From Brevundimonas sp. AJA228-03 (GTDB lineage Bacteria > Pseudomonadota > Alphaproteobacteria > Caulobacterales > Caulobacteraceae), in the NCBI RefSeq assembly GCF_017795885.1, contig NZ_CP059297.1, positions 1,245,001 to 1,309,000 of the forward strand: DNA of 64,000 nt. Reading direction: 5' to 3'. The notes under the pieces are model-generated. The model was not told where the DNA came from, did not search any database, and was given only the letters and a program-made list of their open reading frames with translations. Each line of letters opens with the position of its first letter. Within the stretch, counting starts at the first letter, position 1. This document shows positions 48,221 through 57,249 of this stretch, in pieces. The translations under genes and the position numbers were made by a program.

Positions 48221-48297
48221 GGCGGGCTCCTCGGGAAATACACGAAACAGGATGGCGGGGTTTAGTCCTTCCCCTCGCCAGGGGGAACCCCGAAGGC

Positions 48298-48810
48298 CTA
48301 CTTCAGCATCGCGTCCAGATGCGACAGCCAGCGGCGCCCCAGGCGCATGGCCTCGGGCGGGGATCCGGTATGGCCGGGCGACATGGCGTTCCACAGGGCC
48401 AGCTCGAACTCCGGATAGCGGGCGTCGGCGAACAGCAGGCGAAGCGTGACCAGTTCGGCATCGGGGGCCATGACGTCCAGGGTCTTTCGCGCCTCGCCGC
48501 GCCGGACGCGGGCGACGACATGGCCGTCGACGATCAGCTCGCCGCCCTCCACCTCGTCGAAGGCATAGACCAGGCCGTGGGCGCCGCGATCCCACAGGAC
48601 CGCGACCTGTCCGCCGTCGAAATCCAGGCCGGCGCCACGGCCTTCGCTCGCGGAAATCGCCTCGACCTCGGGCAGGGTCCCCAGGGATTTCAGCATGGCG
48701 CGACGCAGGCGGCGCTCGGGTTCCATCCACCAGTTCAGCGTCAGGGCGGCCGTGGTCAGGGCGGCGGCCGCGAGCGCGATCAGCAGGATGACGCGCAGGG
48801 CCTCAGCCAT
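48298..48810 (-). CDS. hypothetical membrane-anchored protein
   Basis: The 170-residue protein has one N-terminal membrane helix (LRVILLIALAAAALTTAALT) followed by WWMEPERRLRRAMLKSLG and a soluble alpha/beta part with FDGGQVAVLWDRGAHGLVYA. No family is recognised. It lies 15 bases downstream of xth and may be its operon partner. The N terminus faces the cytoplasm or acts as an uncleaved anchor. Confidence 0.8.
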   Translation of the reverse strand: MAEALRVILLIALAAAALTTAALTLNWWMEPERRLRRAMLKSLGTLPEVEAISASEGRGAGLDFDGGQVAVLWDRGAHGLVYAFDEVEGGELIVDGHVVARVRRGEARKTLDVMAPDAELVTLRLLFADARYPEFELALWNAMSPGHTGSPPEAMRLGRRWLSHLDAMLK

Positions 48811-48825
48811 TCCGGGCCTCGCCCA

Positions 48826-49620
48826 TCAGTCGGCCAGTTCGATGACGACCGGGACGTGGTCGGACGGCTTGTCCATGTCGCGGGCGTCGCGGTGTGTCTC
48901 GACGCCGACGAACCGGTCGGCGGCCTGGGGCGACAGCAGGTGGAAGTCGATGCGGATGCCATGATCGCGCTGCCAGGCCCCGGCCTGATAGTCCCAGAAG
49001 GTCCAGCTGCCGGGCGGCTGCCGGCCGAGCGCCCCGGCCTCGTAAAGACCCAGGCCCTTCAGCGCGCGGAAGGCGGCGCGGCTCTCGGGCTGGAACAGGG
49101 CGTCGGTCGTCCAGGCGGCGGGGTTCTTCGCGTCATCGGGCGTGGGGATGACGTTGTAGTCGCCGCATAGGGTGAAGGCCTCTTCCTGGCTCAGCAGATC
49201 GCGCGCATGGGCGTTCAGACGGGCCATCCAGCGCAGCTTGTAGTCGAACTTCCCGGTGCCGACCGGATTGCCGTTGGGCAGATACAGGCCGCCGACCCGG
49301 ACCGGGCGGGGGGCCTCGATCAGGGCCTCGATATAGCGGGCCTGGTCCTCGACGCCGTCCTCCAGCAGATCCGAACCGGGAAGGCCGCGCCGGACGTCCG
49401 AGACCGGATGTTTCGAGAGCAGGGCCACGCCGTTGTAGGACTTCTGGCCGTGAACCTCGACATTGTAGCCGAGGCTCTCGAAGGCCTCGCGCGGGAACTT
49501 GTCGTCGACGGTCTTGATCTCCTGGAAGCAGACGACGTCGGGCATCGCCCCTTCCAGCCATTCCAGGACGGTCGGCAGGCGGGCGTTGACGGAGTTCACG
49601 TTCCAGGTGGCGATGCGCAT
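48826..49620 (-). CDS. xth: exodeoxyribonuclease III
   Basis: This 264-residue AP endonuclease and 3'-exonuclease acts in base-excision repair. It opens MRIATWNVNSVNARLPTVLE, with catalytic CFQEIKTVDDKFP near residue 31, YNGVALLSKHPV near 64, LYLPNGNPVGTGKFDYKLRW near 112, LCGDYNVIP near 148, and the C-terminal IDFHLLSPQ and PSDHVPVVIEL. The start at 49620 matches the family start exactly, so upstream extension is rejected. Confidence 0.96.
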   Translation of the reverse strand: MRIATWNVNSVNARLPTVLEWLEGAMPDVVCFQEIKTVDDKFPREAFESLGYNVEVHGQKSYNGVALLSKHPVSDVRRGLPGSDLLEDGVEDQARYIEALIEAPRPVRVGGLYLPNGNPVGTGKFDYKLRWMARLNAHARDLLSQEEAFTLCGDYNVIPTPDDAKNPAAWTTDALFQPESRAAFRALKGLGLYEAGALGRQPPGSWTFWDYQAGAWQRDHGIRIDFHLLSPQAADRFVGVETHRDARDMDKPSDHVPVVIELAD

Positions 49621-49676
49621 CGCCGCGAGCCTAGGCAGGGTCGCCTCCCCGGGCAAGCGCCCGGGGAGGCGAACGA

Positions 49677-50675
49677 TTATGGCGCGGCAGGCGGAGCCGC
49701 GGCTTCCGGAACAATCGTCAGCTTGCAGCCGCCGCCGATGCGCTGGGCGGTCTCGCAGGGATAGACCTGCTGCACCGCATAGGCGTTGTCGAAGCGCACG
49801 ATGATGCCCTTGCCGTCGGCGCATTTGGCTTCGTAGAAGCTGCCGTTGGCATTGGCCCCCATGTAGCGGGCTTCTGTCGGGTCGCAGGCCGCAGCATCGG
49901 CGTCGCCGACGAAGCGACCCTTCAGCGTGGCAACCTGTTCGGCAGTGGTCGAGAAACGGCAGCGGCCGTTCTGACCCACGATCTCAAGGCATTCCGTCTT
50001 CTTCCAGCCCGTGGGCGTCCGTTCCAGCCAGTAACCGTCGGCGCCGTTGCAGCCGACTTCATAGATCAGATTGCCGGCGCCCGAGCGGCCGATCGAGCTG
50101 CCCTGATCCGGCGTGCAGGCCACGCCCGCCTCGGCGGCGTAGGCGCTGACGACACGCAGGACGTCCAGGTTCACCGGGTTGGCGCACTGGGTCCCGACAT
50201 CGGCGGCGGGGTCGCGGGCGCGTTCGATCTCGGCCTGACCGGCCAGAAGGACGCAGTCGGCCGCGACCGGCGGCGTGGACGAGACGAAGATGAAGCCCGG
50301 ACCGGTGGCGCAGACGGCCTCATAGAGCTTTTCCTGGGCGGGGGTCACGCCCCGAAGCTCGGCCGACGTCACCTGACATGGCGTGCTGGTCGCTGTGGCC
50401 AGGGCCTGGGCCGCGGCCAGGTTTTCGGCCGCCGTGGGGGGCGGCGGATTGGCGCGGTTGCGGGCTTCGCGCCGCTGCCGGGCGTTCTGCTCGGTTGCTT
50501 CGATGGCCGAGCCGTCTACGGGAGATTGCGATTGCGCGCCGGTGGCGGCGCCGGGGATGTTGCTCCCCGTCGCCTGTGCGCTGGCCGTCATGGGCGTGAG
50601 CCCGGTGAGCATGACCGCCGCGCCGAGCGCCGCGAGGATGGAGGATTTGAACACGAACTGGCTCCTGGACCGCAT
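49677..50675 (-). CDS. secreted hypothetical protein with three Cys-bearing repeats
   Basis: The 332-residue product (start 50675) has a signal peptide (SSILAALGAAVMLTGLTPMTASA). A linker and then three repeats of about 70-80 residues follow, each beginning with a Cys and containing a pattern like YEAVCATGPGFIFVS, YEVGCNGADGYWLE or YEAKCADGKGIIVRF, followed by another Cys pair (CVLLAGQ, CLEIVGQ, CETAQRIGGGC). This suggests disulfide-linked tandem modules in the periplasm or outside the cell. No family name is recognised; similar proteins are common in Caulobacterales. Confidence 0.85.
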   Translation of the reverse strand: MRSRSQFVFKSSILAALGAAVMLTGLTPMTASAQATGSNIPGAATGAQSQSPVDGSAIEATEQNARQRREARNRANPPPPTAAENLAAAQALATATSTPCQVTSAELRGVTPAQEKLYEAVCATGPGFIFVSSTPPVAADCVLLAGQAEIERARDPAADVGTQCANPVNLDVLRVVSAYAAEAGVACTPDQGSSIGRSGAGNLIYEVGCNGADGYWLERTPTGWKKTECLEIVGQNGRCRFSTTAEQVATLKGRFVGDADAAACDPTEARYMGANANGSFYEAKCADGKGIIVRFDNAYAVQQVYPCETAQRIGGGCKLTIVPEAAAPPAAP

Positions 50676-50784
50676 TTCCCTGTGAGCAGAGCCTTGGCGG
50701 GGCACCGGGACAAGGTCAAGACCGAGTTGCGGCCACGATGCGGCGAACCGGCGGCGTGCTGGACGAATACGGGCGGCTCTGGCA

Positions 50785-51909
50785 ATGATGGGCGCGTTGC
50801 GATTGGAGACGGACTTGGCCGACGGCGTCATCACGAGCGAAGGCGAGACCGAAACCGGCGCGACCGGTCTGCGTGGCCTCACCTATCCGCTGGGCGATCC
50901 GCCAAGGCCCGGCGAGGCTGTCCAGGCCGCACCGGGCGTCCTGTGGATGCGCCTGCCGCTGCCGATGGCGCTGAATCACATCAATGTCTATGCGATCGAG
51001 GATGGCGACGGCTGGGTGATCGTCGATACCGGACTGCAGACGCCGGACAGCGTCGAGGCGTGGGAGACGGCTCTGGCGGGTCCGCTGGGCGGCCGGCCGG
51101 TCACGCGCGTCGTCTGTACCCATATGCACCCGGATCATATCGGCCTGGCGGGCTGGCTGTGCGACCGGTTCGAAGCACCCTTGCTGATGTCGCAGCTGGA
51201 ATACGTCACCGGCCGGATGCTGGCCTCCGACACGGGTCCGGCACCCGAGGACGGCGTGCGGTTCTTTCGCGCGGCGGGTTGGGCCGAGGAACGGCTGGAG
51301 CGGTATCGGCAGACCTACGGCATGTTCTCCAGGGGAGTCGCGCCCGTGCCTGCGGCCTATCGGCGGTTGAGCGCCGGCGACACCCTGTCGATCGGCGGGC
51401 AGGACTGGTCGATTGTCGTCGGCAACGGCCACAGCCCCGAGCACGTCTGCCTCTGGCGCAGGTCGGACGGGGTGTTCATCGCGGGCGACCAGATCCTGCC
51501 GCGCATTTCTTCCAACATCTCGGTCTGGCCGACGGAGCCGATGGCCGATCCGCTGGCCGACTGGTTGCGCTCGCTGGACCGGCTGGGCGACCTGCTGCTG
51601 GCGGAGACGCTCGTGCTGCCGGGCCACGGCGAACCCTTCAGCGGCGTCCTTTCGAGGATCGAGGCGCTGAAGCGGGGCCATGCCGTCTCGCTGAAGCGGC
51701 TGGCGCGGACGCTGCGGACGCCGAGCCGGGTCATCGACGTCTTCCCATCCCTGTTCGCGCGCCCGGTCGGCGACGGCCTGCTGGGCATGGCGACCGGCGA
51801 GGCGATCGCGCATCTGAATCACCTGGAAGCGCAGGGCAAGGCCCGGCGCGAGCGCGATGCGGATGGCGTCGACTGGTGGACCACTCTCGAAACGGAGCCT
51901 GAACAATGA
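50785..51909 (+). CDS. MBL-fold metallohydrolase
   Basis: The 374-residue protein has the metallo-beta-lactamase fold metal motif THMHPDHIG near residue 110, an upstream WVIVDTGLQTP strand, and later GNGHSPEHVCLWR and LPGHGEPFSGV that complete the two-metal site. A C-terminal winged-helix-like region (HLNHLEAQGKARRERDADG) matches the BLACT_WH domain seen in LACTB2-like hydrolases. It overlaps the next gene by four bases (ATGA). Substrate unknown. Confidence 0.9.
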   Translation: MMGALRLETDLADGVITSEGETETGATGLRGLTYPLGDPPRPGEAVQAAPGVLWMRLPLPMALNHINVYAIEDGDGWVIVDTGLQTPDSVEAWETALAGPLGGRPVTRVVCTHMHPDHIGLAGWLCDRFEAPLLMSQLEYVTGRMLASDTGPAPEDGVRFFRAAGWAEERLERYRQTYGMFSRGVAPVPAAYRRLSAGDTLSIGGQDWSIVVGNGHSPEHVCLWRRSDGVFIAGDQILPRISSNISVWPTEPMADPLADWLRSLDRLGDLLLAETLVLPGHGEPFSGVLSRIEALKRGHAVSLKRLARTLRTPSRVIDVFPSLFARPVGDGLLGMATGEAIAHLNHLEAQGKARRERDADGVDWWTTLETEPEQ

Positions 51910-52682
51910 GCGACCTGATCCAGACCACGTTTGCCGACGGCACCCTGACCGTCACCCTGAACCGGCCGGAAAAGAAGAACGCCATCACCCAGGCGATGTA
52001 TGCCGCCCTGGCCGAGGCGACGCAGCGGGCGCGCAGCGACGATGCGGTCCGTGTCCTGCTGTTCCGGGCCGAGGGCGAAAGTTTCTCGGCGGGTAACGAC
52101 ATCGCCGACTTCATCGCCATCGGTTCGTCCGGCGGCGGTCAGGTGGTCGATGCGCCCGTGTTCCATTTCCTCAAGGCCCTGGCCGAGCTGGACAAGCCGG
52201 CGGTGGCGGCCGTGCGGGGCCGGGCCGTGGGGATCGGCCTGACTCTGCTGCTGCATTGCGACATGGTGGTGGTGGCCGAGGATGCCTTGCTGTCGGTGCC
52301 CTTCATCAACCTGGCCCTGGCCCCGGAAGCCGCGTCGTCGCTGCTGTTGCCCATGGTCATCGGCCATCAGCGGGCGTTCGAGATGTTCGCCCTGGGTGAG
52401 CCGATCGATGGACGCACGGCCCTGGCCTGGGGCATCGCCAGCCGCGCGGTGCCCGCCGCCGAGGTAGATGCGGTCGCAGCCGGCCTCGCGGCGAAGCTGG
52501 CCACCCGGGCTCCGAACTCGATCCGCAAGACCAAGCAGCTGATGCGGGACGCCGGAGCGCTCTGGTCGCTGATGCTGCGCGAAGGCGAGGCTTTCGGCTC
52601 CCAGATGTCCAGCCCCGAGGCCATGGAGGCCTTCATGGCCTTCAGCCAGAAGCGCGCGCCGGACTTTTCGAAGGTCGGCTGA
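51906..52682 (+). CDS. enoyl-CoA hydratase/isomerase family protein
   Basis: The 258-residue crotonase-fold protein shows VTLNRPEKKNAITQAMYAAL near residue 17, the oxyanion-hole motif AEGESFSAGNDIADF near 58, and RGRAVGIGLTLLLHCDMVVV near 99. It should hydrate or isomerise an enoyl-CoA in fatty-acid or related catabolism. Glu positions needed for hydration are not both obvious, so an isomerase is possible. Translationally coupled to the MBL hydrolase. Confidence 0.9.
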   Translation: MSDLIQTTFADGTLTVTLNRPEKKNAITQAMYAALAEATQRARSDDAVRVLLFRAEGESFSAGNDIADFIAIGSSGGGQVVDAPVFHFLKALAELDKPAVAAVRGRAVGIGLTLLLHCDMVVVAEDALLSVPFINLALAPEAASSLLLPMVIGHQRAFEMFALGEPIDGRTALAWGIASRAVPAAEVDAVAAGLAAKLATRAPNSIRKTKQLMRDAGALWSLMLREGEAFGSQMSSPEAMEAFMAFSQKRAPDFSKVG

Positions 52683-52744
52683 ACGGCGTCCCGTCACGGG
52701 TCCAAGGTTGAACCGTCGGGCCATAGGGCCTAGGTGCCCGCGCC

Positions 52745-53236
52745 ATGTCCGCGTCCCTCGCCACCGTTCCCGTGCTCCGGATCGTTCCGGAAAGCCCCGC
52801 CGACGCCGGTGAGGTCGATCGTCTTGTGCTGGACGCCTTCGGGCCGGGCCGTTTCGCCAAGACGGCGGAGCGCATTCGTGAGAGGGCCAGGCTGGCGGCC
52901 GGCTACGTCGCGCGTGAGGACGGACGGCTGGTCGGGTCCGTGCGGCTGTGGGCGATCACGGTTGGCGGCATGGACGCGGTCTTCCTCGGGCCCATCGCGG
53001 TGGCGGCCGGGGCGCGGGACCGGGGTCTGGGTGCCGATCTGGTCGGGGCCTGTCTGGGTCAGGCGCAGAGCCTGGGCTTCGCCGGCGTGCTGCTGGTCGG
53101 CGACATGTCCTATTTCGCGCGTTTCGGGTTCGAGGTCGCGGCGGAGGTGAAACTGTCCGGGCCCGTCGATCCGAAGCGGGTGCTGTGGTTGAACATCAAC
53201 GCGTCCGCGCCGCACGGTCTCGCCCTCCCGGCCTGA
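52745..53236 (+). CDS. GNAT family N-acetyltransferase
   Basis: The 163-residue protein starts MSASLATVPVLRIVPESPAD. It contains the acetyl-CoA-binding region LGPIAVAAGARDRGLGADLV near residue 78 (Q/R-x-x-G-x-G/A pattern) and a C-terminal GDMSYFARFGFEVAAEVKL. This layout fits the YhbS-type predicted acetyltransferases. Substrate unknown. Confidence 0.88.
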   Translation: MSASLATVPVLRIVPESPADAGEVDRLVLDAFGPGRFAKTAERIRERARLAAGYVAREDGRLVGSVRLWAITVGGMDAVFLGPIAVAAGARDRGLGADLVGACLGQAQSLGFAGVLLVGDMSYFARFGFEVAAEVKLSGPVDPKRVLWLNINASAPHGLALPA

Positions 53237-53275
53237 CGCCTTTCGCCGGACGGCGACGCGGCCTAAGTCTTTCCC

Positions 53276-53839
53276 ATGAGCGGATCGGAGACAGCGACAG
53301 GTCTGGCGGGCCTGACCCGGGCGGCGAAACAGGCCCCCGGCCGCGGCCTGCCGCCGGTTCATCTGTGGCATCCGGACCATTGCGGCGACATCGACATCGT
53401 CATCCGCGCGGACGGAACCTGGATGCACGAGGGCTCGCCGATCGGGCGGGCCGAGCTGGTGCGCCTGTTCTCGACCATCCTGAGACTGGATCCGGACGGC
53501 TATCACCTGGTCACGCCGGGCGAGAAGCTGAAGATCACGGTGGAGGACCTGCCGTTCCGGGCCGTGACGATGGAGCGCGAGGGGGACGATCTGGTGTTCA
53601 CCACCGACGTCGGAGACGTCGTGCGGGCCGGGCCGGAGCATGCGATCGCGGTCGAGACGGACCCAGTGACCGGCGAGCCTTCGCCACGTCTGCACGTGCG
53701 GCGCGGGCTGGAGGCCCGGATCGCGCGGACGGTCTTCTATGATCTTGTGGCGCTGGCCGAGGTGCGCGACGGGCAGTGGATGGTGGCGTCCGGCGGGGCA
53801 TGGTTCGCCCTGGGGCCGCCGGGCGCGGGCGTGACATGA
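53276..53839 (+). CDS. DUF1285 domain-containing protein
   Basis: The 187-residue product matches DUF1285: LPPVHLWHPDHCGDIDIVIR near residue 22, DGTWMHEGSPIGRAELVRLF, and STILRLDPDGYHLVTPGEK. Two beta-barrel-like halves are expected. The family has structures but no known function. It overlaps the next gene by four bases (ATGA), placing it in a run with a Nudix hydrolase and the CCA enzyme. Confidence 0.9.
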   Translation: MSGSETATGLAGLTRAAKQAPGRGLPPVHLWHPDHCGDIDIVIRADGTWMHEGSPIGRAELVRLFSTILRLDPDGYHLVTPGEKLKITVEDLPFRAVTMEREGDDLVFTTDVGDVVRAGPEHAIAVETDPVTGEPSPRLHVRRGLEARIARTVFYDLVALAEVRDGQWMVASGGAWFALGPPGAGVT

Positions 53840-54501
53840 GCCTGACGTCCCTGAAAACGCGGCTGACCGACGGCCTGTCATCGCCGGACAGGTGGCGGGC
53901 TGATGCGCGTCCCGCCCGGTCGGACTTCGACCTGAACCCTGGCGCGTCGCGCTGGGTGGAAGGACCGCTGAAGCCGGCGGCGGTACTGATTCCCGTTCTG
54001 GCGACGCGCGACGGCGCATCGGTGCTGCTGACGCGACGCGCAGACAGCCTGGCGCGGCACACGGGGCAGATCGCCTTTCCCGGCGGTCGGCTGGACACGG
54101 GTGAGACGGCGGTCGAAGCCGCACTGCGCGAGGCGCGCGAGGAGGTCGATCTGGACCCCGGGCTGGTCCAGGTTCTGGGTCTGTCGGACCCCTATGAGAC
54201 GGGGACCGGCTATCTGGTGACGCCCGTCGTCGGCTGGATCGAGTCCGAGCCCGCGCTGACGGCCTCGCCCGACGAGGTGGCCGAGATCTTCCGGACGCCG
54301 TGGGACTTCCTGATGGACCCGGCCAATCACAGCCGCGACCATCTGGAGGCGACGGACGGGGTGCGCCGCTGGTTCTGGGCCATGACCTGGCAGGATCGCT
54401 ATATCTGGGGGGCGACGGCCGGGATCATCCGGGGTCTGCGCGCGCGCCTGTATGGCGATGAAGACGACGTGGCGGATGCCGTGGCCGAGGACGCGGCGTG
54501 A
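53836..54501 (+). CDS. Nudix hydrolase, CoA pyrophosphatase type
   Basis: The 221-residue protein contains the Nudix box GGRLDTGETAVEAALREARE with EEVDL following, at about residues 82-105. It is preceded by SVLLTRRADSLARHTGQIAFP, the strand and UPF0035-like motif of NudL/CoA pyrophosphatases. The start at 53836 overlaps the DUF1285 stop, and its own stop overlaps the cca start (GTGA). Confidence 0.9.
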   Translation: MSLTSLKTRLTDGLSSPDRWRADARPARSDFDLNPGASRWVEGPLKPAAVLIPVLATRDGASVLLTRRADSLARHTGQIAFPGGRLDTGETAVEAALREAREEVDLDPGLVQVLGLSDPYETGTGYLVTPVVGWIESEPALTASPDEVAEIFRTPWDFLMDPANHSRDHLEATDGVRRWFWAMTWQDRYIWGATAGIIRGLRARLYGDEDDVADAVAEDAA

Positions 54502-55703
54502 CCCGGCTGGAAGGACAGGACTGGCTGACGTCGTCCGCCACCATGGCCGTCATGGATGCGCTGGAGGCCGCGGGTGGGCCGGACTGCGCGCGCTTCGTGG
54601 GCGGCTGTATCCGCAATGCTCTGGTCGGGCGGCCGGTCGACGACATCGACATCGCCACGCGGCTGAAGCCCGGGGACGCGATGGCGGCGCTCCAGGCGGC
54701 CGGGCTGAAGGTCGTGCCGACGGGGCTGGCGCACGGCACGGTGACGGCGGTGTCGGAGCGTCGACCCTATGAGATCACGACCCTGCGCCGCGACGTGGAG
54801 ACGGACGGGCGACGGGCGGTGGTCGCCTTCACCGACGACTGGGCCGAGGATGCGGCGCGTCGGGATTTCCGGCTGAACGCCCTCTATGCTGATCGCAGTG
54901 GCACGATCTTCGATCCGAGCGGGCAGGGGGTCGCGGATGCCCTGGCGGGGCGGGTCGTGTTCGTCGGCGATCCAGCCCGGCGGATCGAGGAAGACTATCT
55001 GCGCATCCTGCGCTTCTTTCGCTTCTACGCCTGGTACGGCCGGGCCGAGGCGGACTCGCATGGACTGGCCGCCTGCGCCGCCCATGCGGAGGGGCTGACA
55101 CGCCTGTCGGCCGAGCGGGTGTCGAAGGAACTGCTCAAGCTCCTGGCCGCGCCCGATCCGAGGCCGGCCGTTTTGGCGATGCGGAGCGCCGGCGTGCTGC
55201 AGCGGCTGGTTCCGGCCGTGGCGTCGTCTTCCGCGTTCGAGGCCATGGTCGATCTCAGCGACGATCCCGTTCTGCGCCTGTCGACCCTGCTGCCGGACGA
55301 GCCGCCCGTGGCGGTGGCTGCCGCGCAGGCCTTGCGGCTTCCTCGCGCGGCGGAGGGGCGGCTGGGCGATGCCGCCCGGGGGCCCCTCGACCCGGCGACA
55401 CCACACGCGACCTTGCGTGGCCTCACCTATCGGCTGGGACGTCAGGCCGTGCTTGACCGGCTGATGCGCGGGCTGGCCGAGGCGGCCGGGCTGGGGGATC
55501 GATCCGCTCTGGCCATCGTCGCCGACTGGCCTGTACCCCGGATGCCCGTTGGCGGGCGCGACCTGGCCAGGCTCGGCGTCGAGCCGGGGCCGGATACGGG
55601 CCTGATCCTGAAGGCCTTCGAGGACGAATGGGTGGCGGCGGATTTCCCCGCGACCGGTCACGCCGAACGGCTCAGCCGGCTGGTGGCGGCACGGCGCGGG
55701 TGA
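54498..55703 (+). CDS. cca: CCA tRNA nucleotidyltransferase / poly(A) polymerase family
   Basis: The 401-residue product starts from a GTG that overlaps the Nudix stop. The class II nucleotidyltransferase motifs are visible: FVGGCIRNALVGRPVDDIDI near residue 34, the RRDVETDGRRAVVAFTDDWA region, RRDFRLNALYAD near 118 and EEDYLRILRFFRFYAWYG near 163. It should add or repair the 3' CCA of tRNAs, though poly(A) polymerase relatives look similar. Its last 32 bases overlap the convergent EEP gene. Confidence 0.9.
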   Translation: MTRLEGQDWLTSSATMAVMDALEAAGGPDCARFVGGCIRNALVGRPVDDIDIATRLKPGDAMAALQAAGLKVVPTGLAHGTVTAVSERRPYEITTLRRDVETDGRRAVVAFTDDWAEDAARRDFRLNALYADRSGTIFDPSGQGVADALAGRVVFVGDPARRIEEDYLRILRFFRFYAWYGRAEADSHGLAACAAHAEGLTRLSAERVSKELLKLLAAPDPRPAVLAMRSAGVLQRLVPAVASSSAFEAMVDLSDDPVLRLSTLLPDEPPVAVAAAQALRLPRAAEGRLGDAARGPLDPATPHATLRGLTYRLGRQAVLDRLMRGLAEAAGLGDRSALAIVADWPVPRMPVGGRDLARLGVEPGPDTGLILKAFEDEWVAADFPATGHAERLSRLVAARRG

Positions 55704-56631
55704 AGCGGATGACCACGGCCCGGTGATCCGATCCGTTCCGGCGACCCAGGCGGCGGTCGAGCAGGGCGAGGTCAGGCGAGCGATAGACCTGGTCGATGGT
55801 CAGGGTGGCGGCCGCGGGCAGGGCGCTGTGCCAGGTCCCGGGCCAGCCGGGGGCGGGGATCAAATCGGTTTCGGCCTGGATCTGGCGGCCGATGCGCGCG
55901 CTGGAGACGCTGTTGAAATCCCCCGCCACGATCATCGGGCCGGGAAAGGCGGCCCGCCACTTCGAGAGGCCTTGCGCCTGGATGATCTGGCCCCACTGGA
56001 ATTGGTAGGGCCACGGGCGGGTCAGGTGGACGCCCACCACGGTGATCGGCCCCAGCGGGGTTTGGGCCACAACACCTGCGGCATCCAGTTGCTCGGCGAA
56101 GGTGTCCACCGGTCGGATCGGGAAGCGCGAGGCGAAGACATAGCGCGACGGGCCCCTTCGGCCCGCGTTGGCCCTGCCGATGACCCTGTGTGGATAGGCG
56201 CCGATGATGCGGTCGAGACCCGCGACGAGGGGCTCGCCGACCTCCACCAACACGACGATGTCGGCGTCCGCCGCCTGAACCGATCGGGCGACGGCCGCGA
56301 CGTCCTGGTTCTCGACCCAGACATTGGCGGAATAGAGCGAGACGACGGGCGCGCCGGCCCGGGCTTCGCCGGTCGGCGGAAACCACTGGGGCCAGCCGGC
56401 GATCAGCAGGATCAGGACCGTCGCCATGGCTGCGCCCAGCGCCACGCGCAGCCTCAGGGCCAGGCTGACGAGGGCGACCAGCGCAGCGGCGAAGATCGCC
56501 GGGCCGACGAACTGGGCCAGAATGTCGACCCACCGATGGCCGATACCGCTCAGGGCGGCCAGGCCGATGGTCAGCGGCGGCCCCAGCAGAAGCAGCAAGG
56601 CACCAGTCAGGATCAGTCGGACGCGTGCCAC
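55672..56631 (-). CDS. membrane-anchored endonuclease/exonuclease/phosphatase family protein
   Basis: A GTG at 56631 (AAGG upstream) gives 319 residues; the much longer open frame upstream is not coding. Three N-terminal membrane helices (LILTGALLLLLGPPLTIGLA, FVGPAIFAAALVALVSLALR, MATVLILLIAGW) are followed by an EEP domain: VSLYSANVWVENQD, VVLVEVGEPLVAG, TVVGVHLTRPWPYQ, IVAGDFNSVSSAR and RNGSDHRAVV carry the catalytic residues. Probable periplasmic nuclease or phosphodiesterase; substrate unknown. Confidence 0.88.
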   Translation of the reverse strand: MARVRLILTGALLLLLGPPLTIGLAALSGIGHRWVDILAQFVGPAIFAAALVALVSLALRLRVALGAAMATVLILLIAGWPQWFPPTGEARAGAPVVSLYSANVWVENQDVAAVARSVQAADADIVVLVEVGEPLVAGLDRIIGAYPHRVIGRANAGRRGPSRYVFASRFPIRPVDTFAEQLDAAGVVAQTPLGPITVVGVHLTRPWPYQFQWGQIIQAQGLSKWRAAFPGPMIVAGDFNSVSSARIGRQIQAETDLIPAPGWPGTWHSALPAAATLTIDQVYRSPDLALLDRRLGRRNGSDHRAVVIRFTRAVPPPAG

Positions 56632-56715
56632 GGGCGGCCTTTTGCGAAGACACTTGCGTTCCGGGGTGAACGCGGGTCGTTGTTCTGCGTTGACCACTCG
56701 CTTCGGGAGGGCGGA

Positions 56716-57177
56716 ATGGCGAAACGGTCGGTCGGGGATATCGAGAAGATCTGGTCCAATGTCGAGGGCGTCAAGAAGCTGTCCGACCGTGTCGTCGGCC
56801 TCGGTCCCTTCGGCATCGGGATGGACGGCCTTCTGACCTGGGTTCCTTTCGTGGGGGACGCCTATACCGTCGGGGCAGGCGGCTGGCTGATGATCCAGGC
56901 CGTACGTGCCCGCGCATCGGCCGCGACCATGGCCCGGATGGCGGCCTATCTGCTCAGCGACACCGCGACGGCGGTGGTGCCGTTCGCGGGCGCGGTCGTG
57001 GATACGCTGTTTCCGGCACACCTGCTGGCGGCCAGGGCGCTGCAGAAGGATATCGAGACCACCCACTGGGTCGAGGCGAATGAGCGCGAGGCCAGGGCGT
57101 CGGGTGAACACGACCGCCATGTCGCGACGATGCGAGCCGATCCGAAGAAGCGGCGAATTGTCTATCTGCATGATTAG
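56716..57177 (+). CDS. DUF4112 domain-containing membrane protein
   Basis: The 153-residue protein, with GGGAGG before its ATG, shows the DUF4112 pattern: LSDRVVGLGPFGIGMDGLLT, WVPFVGDAYTVGAGGWLMIQ, and a second hydrophobic stretch LLSDTATAVVPFAGAVVDTL. The C-terminal part is charged. It is probably an inner-membrane protein of unknown role. Confidence 0.9.
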   Translation: MAKRSVGDIEKIWSNVEGVKKLSDRVVGLGPFGIGMDGLLTWVPFVGDAYTVGAGGWLMIQAVRARASAATMARMAAYLLSDTATAVVPFAGAVVDTLFPAHLLAARALQKDIETTHWVEANEREARASGEHDRHVATMRADPKKRRIVYLHD

Positions 57178-57249
57178 GCGGGACGCCGCGCTTGACGCCC
57201 CGGTCTCCAACGGCCCTATTCGCGTCGGCTGTGGCTTTCGGACGGTTCC

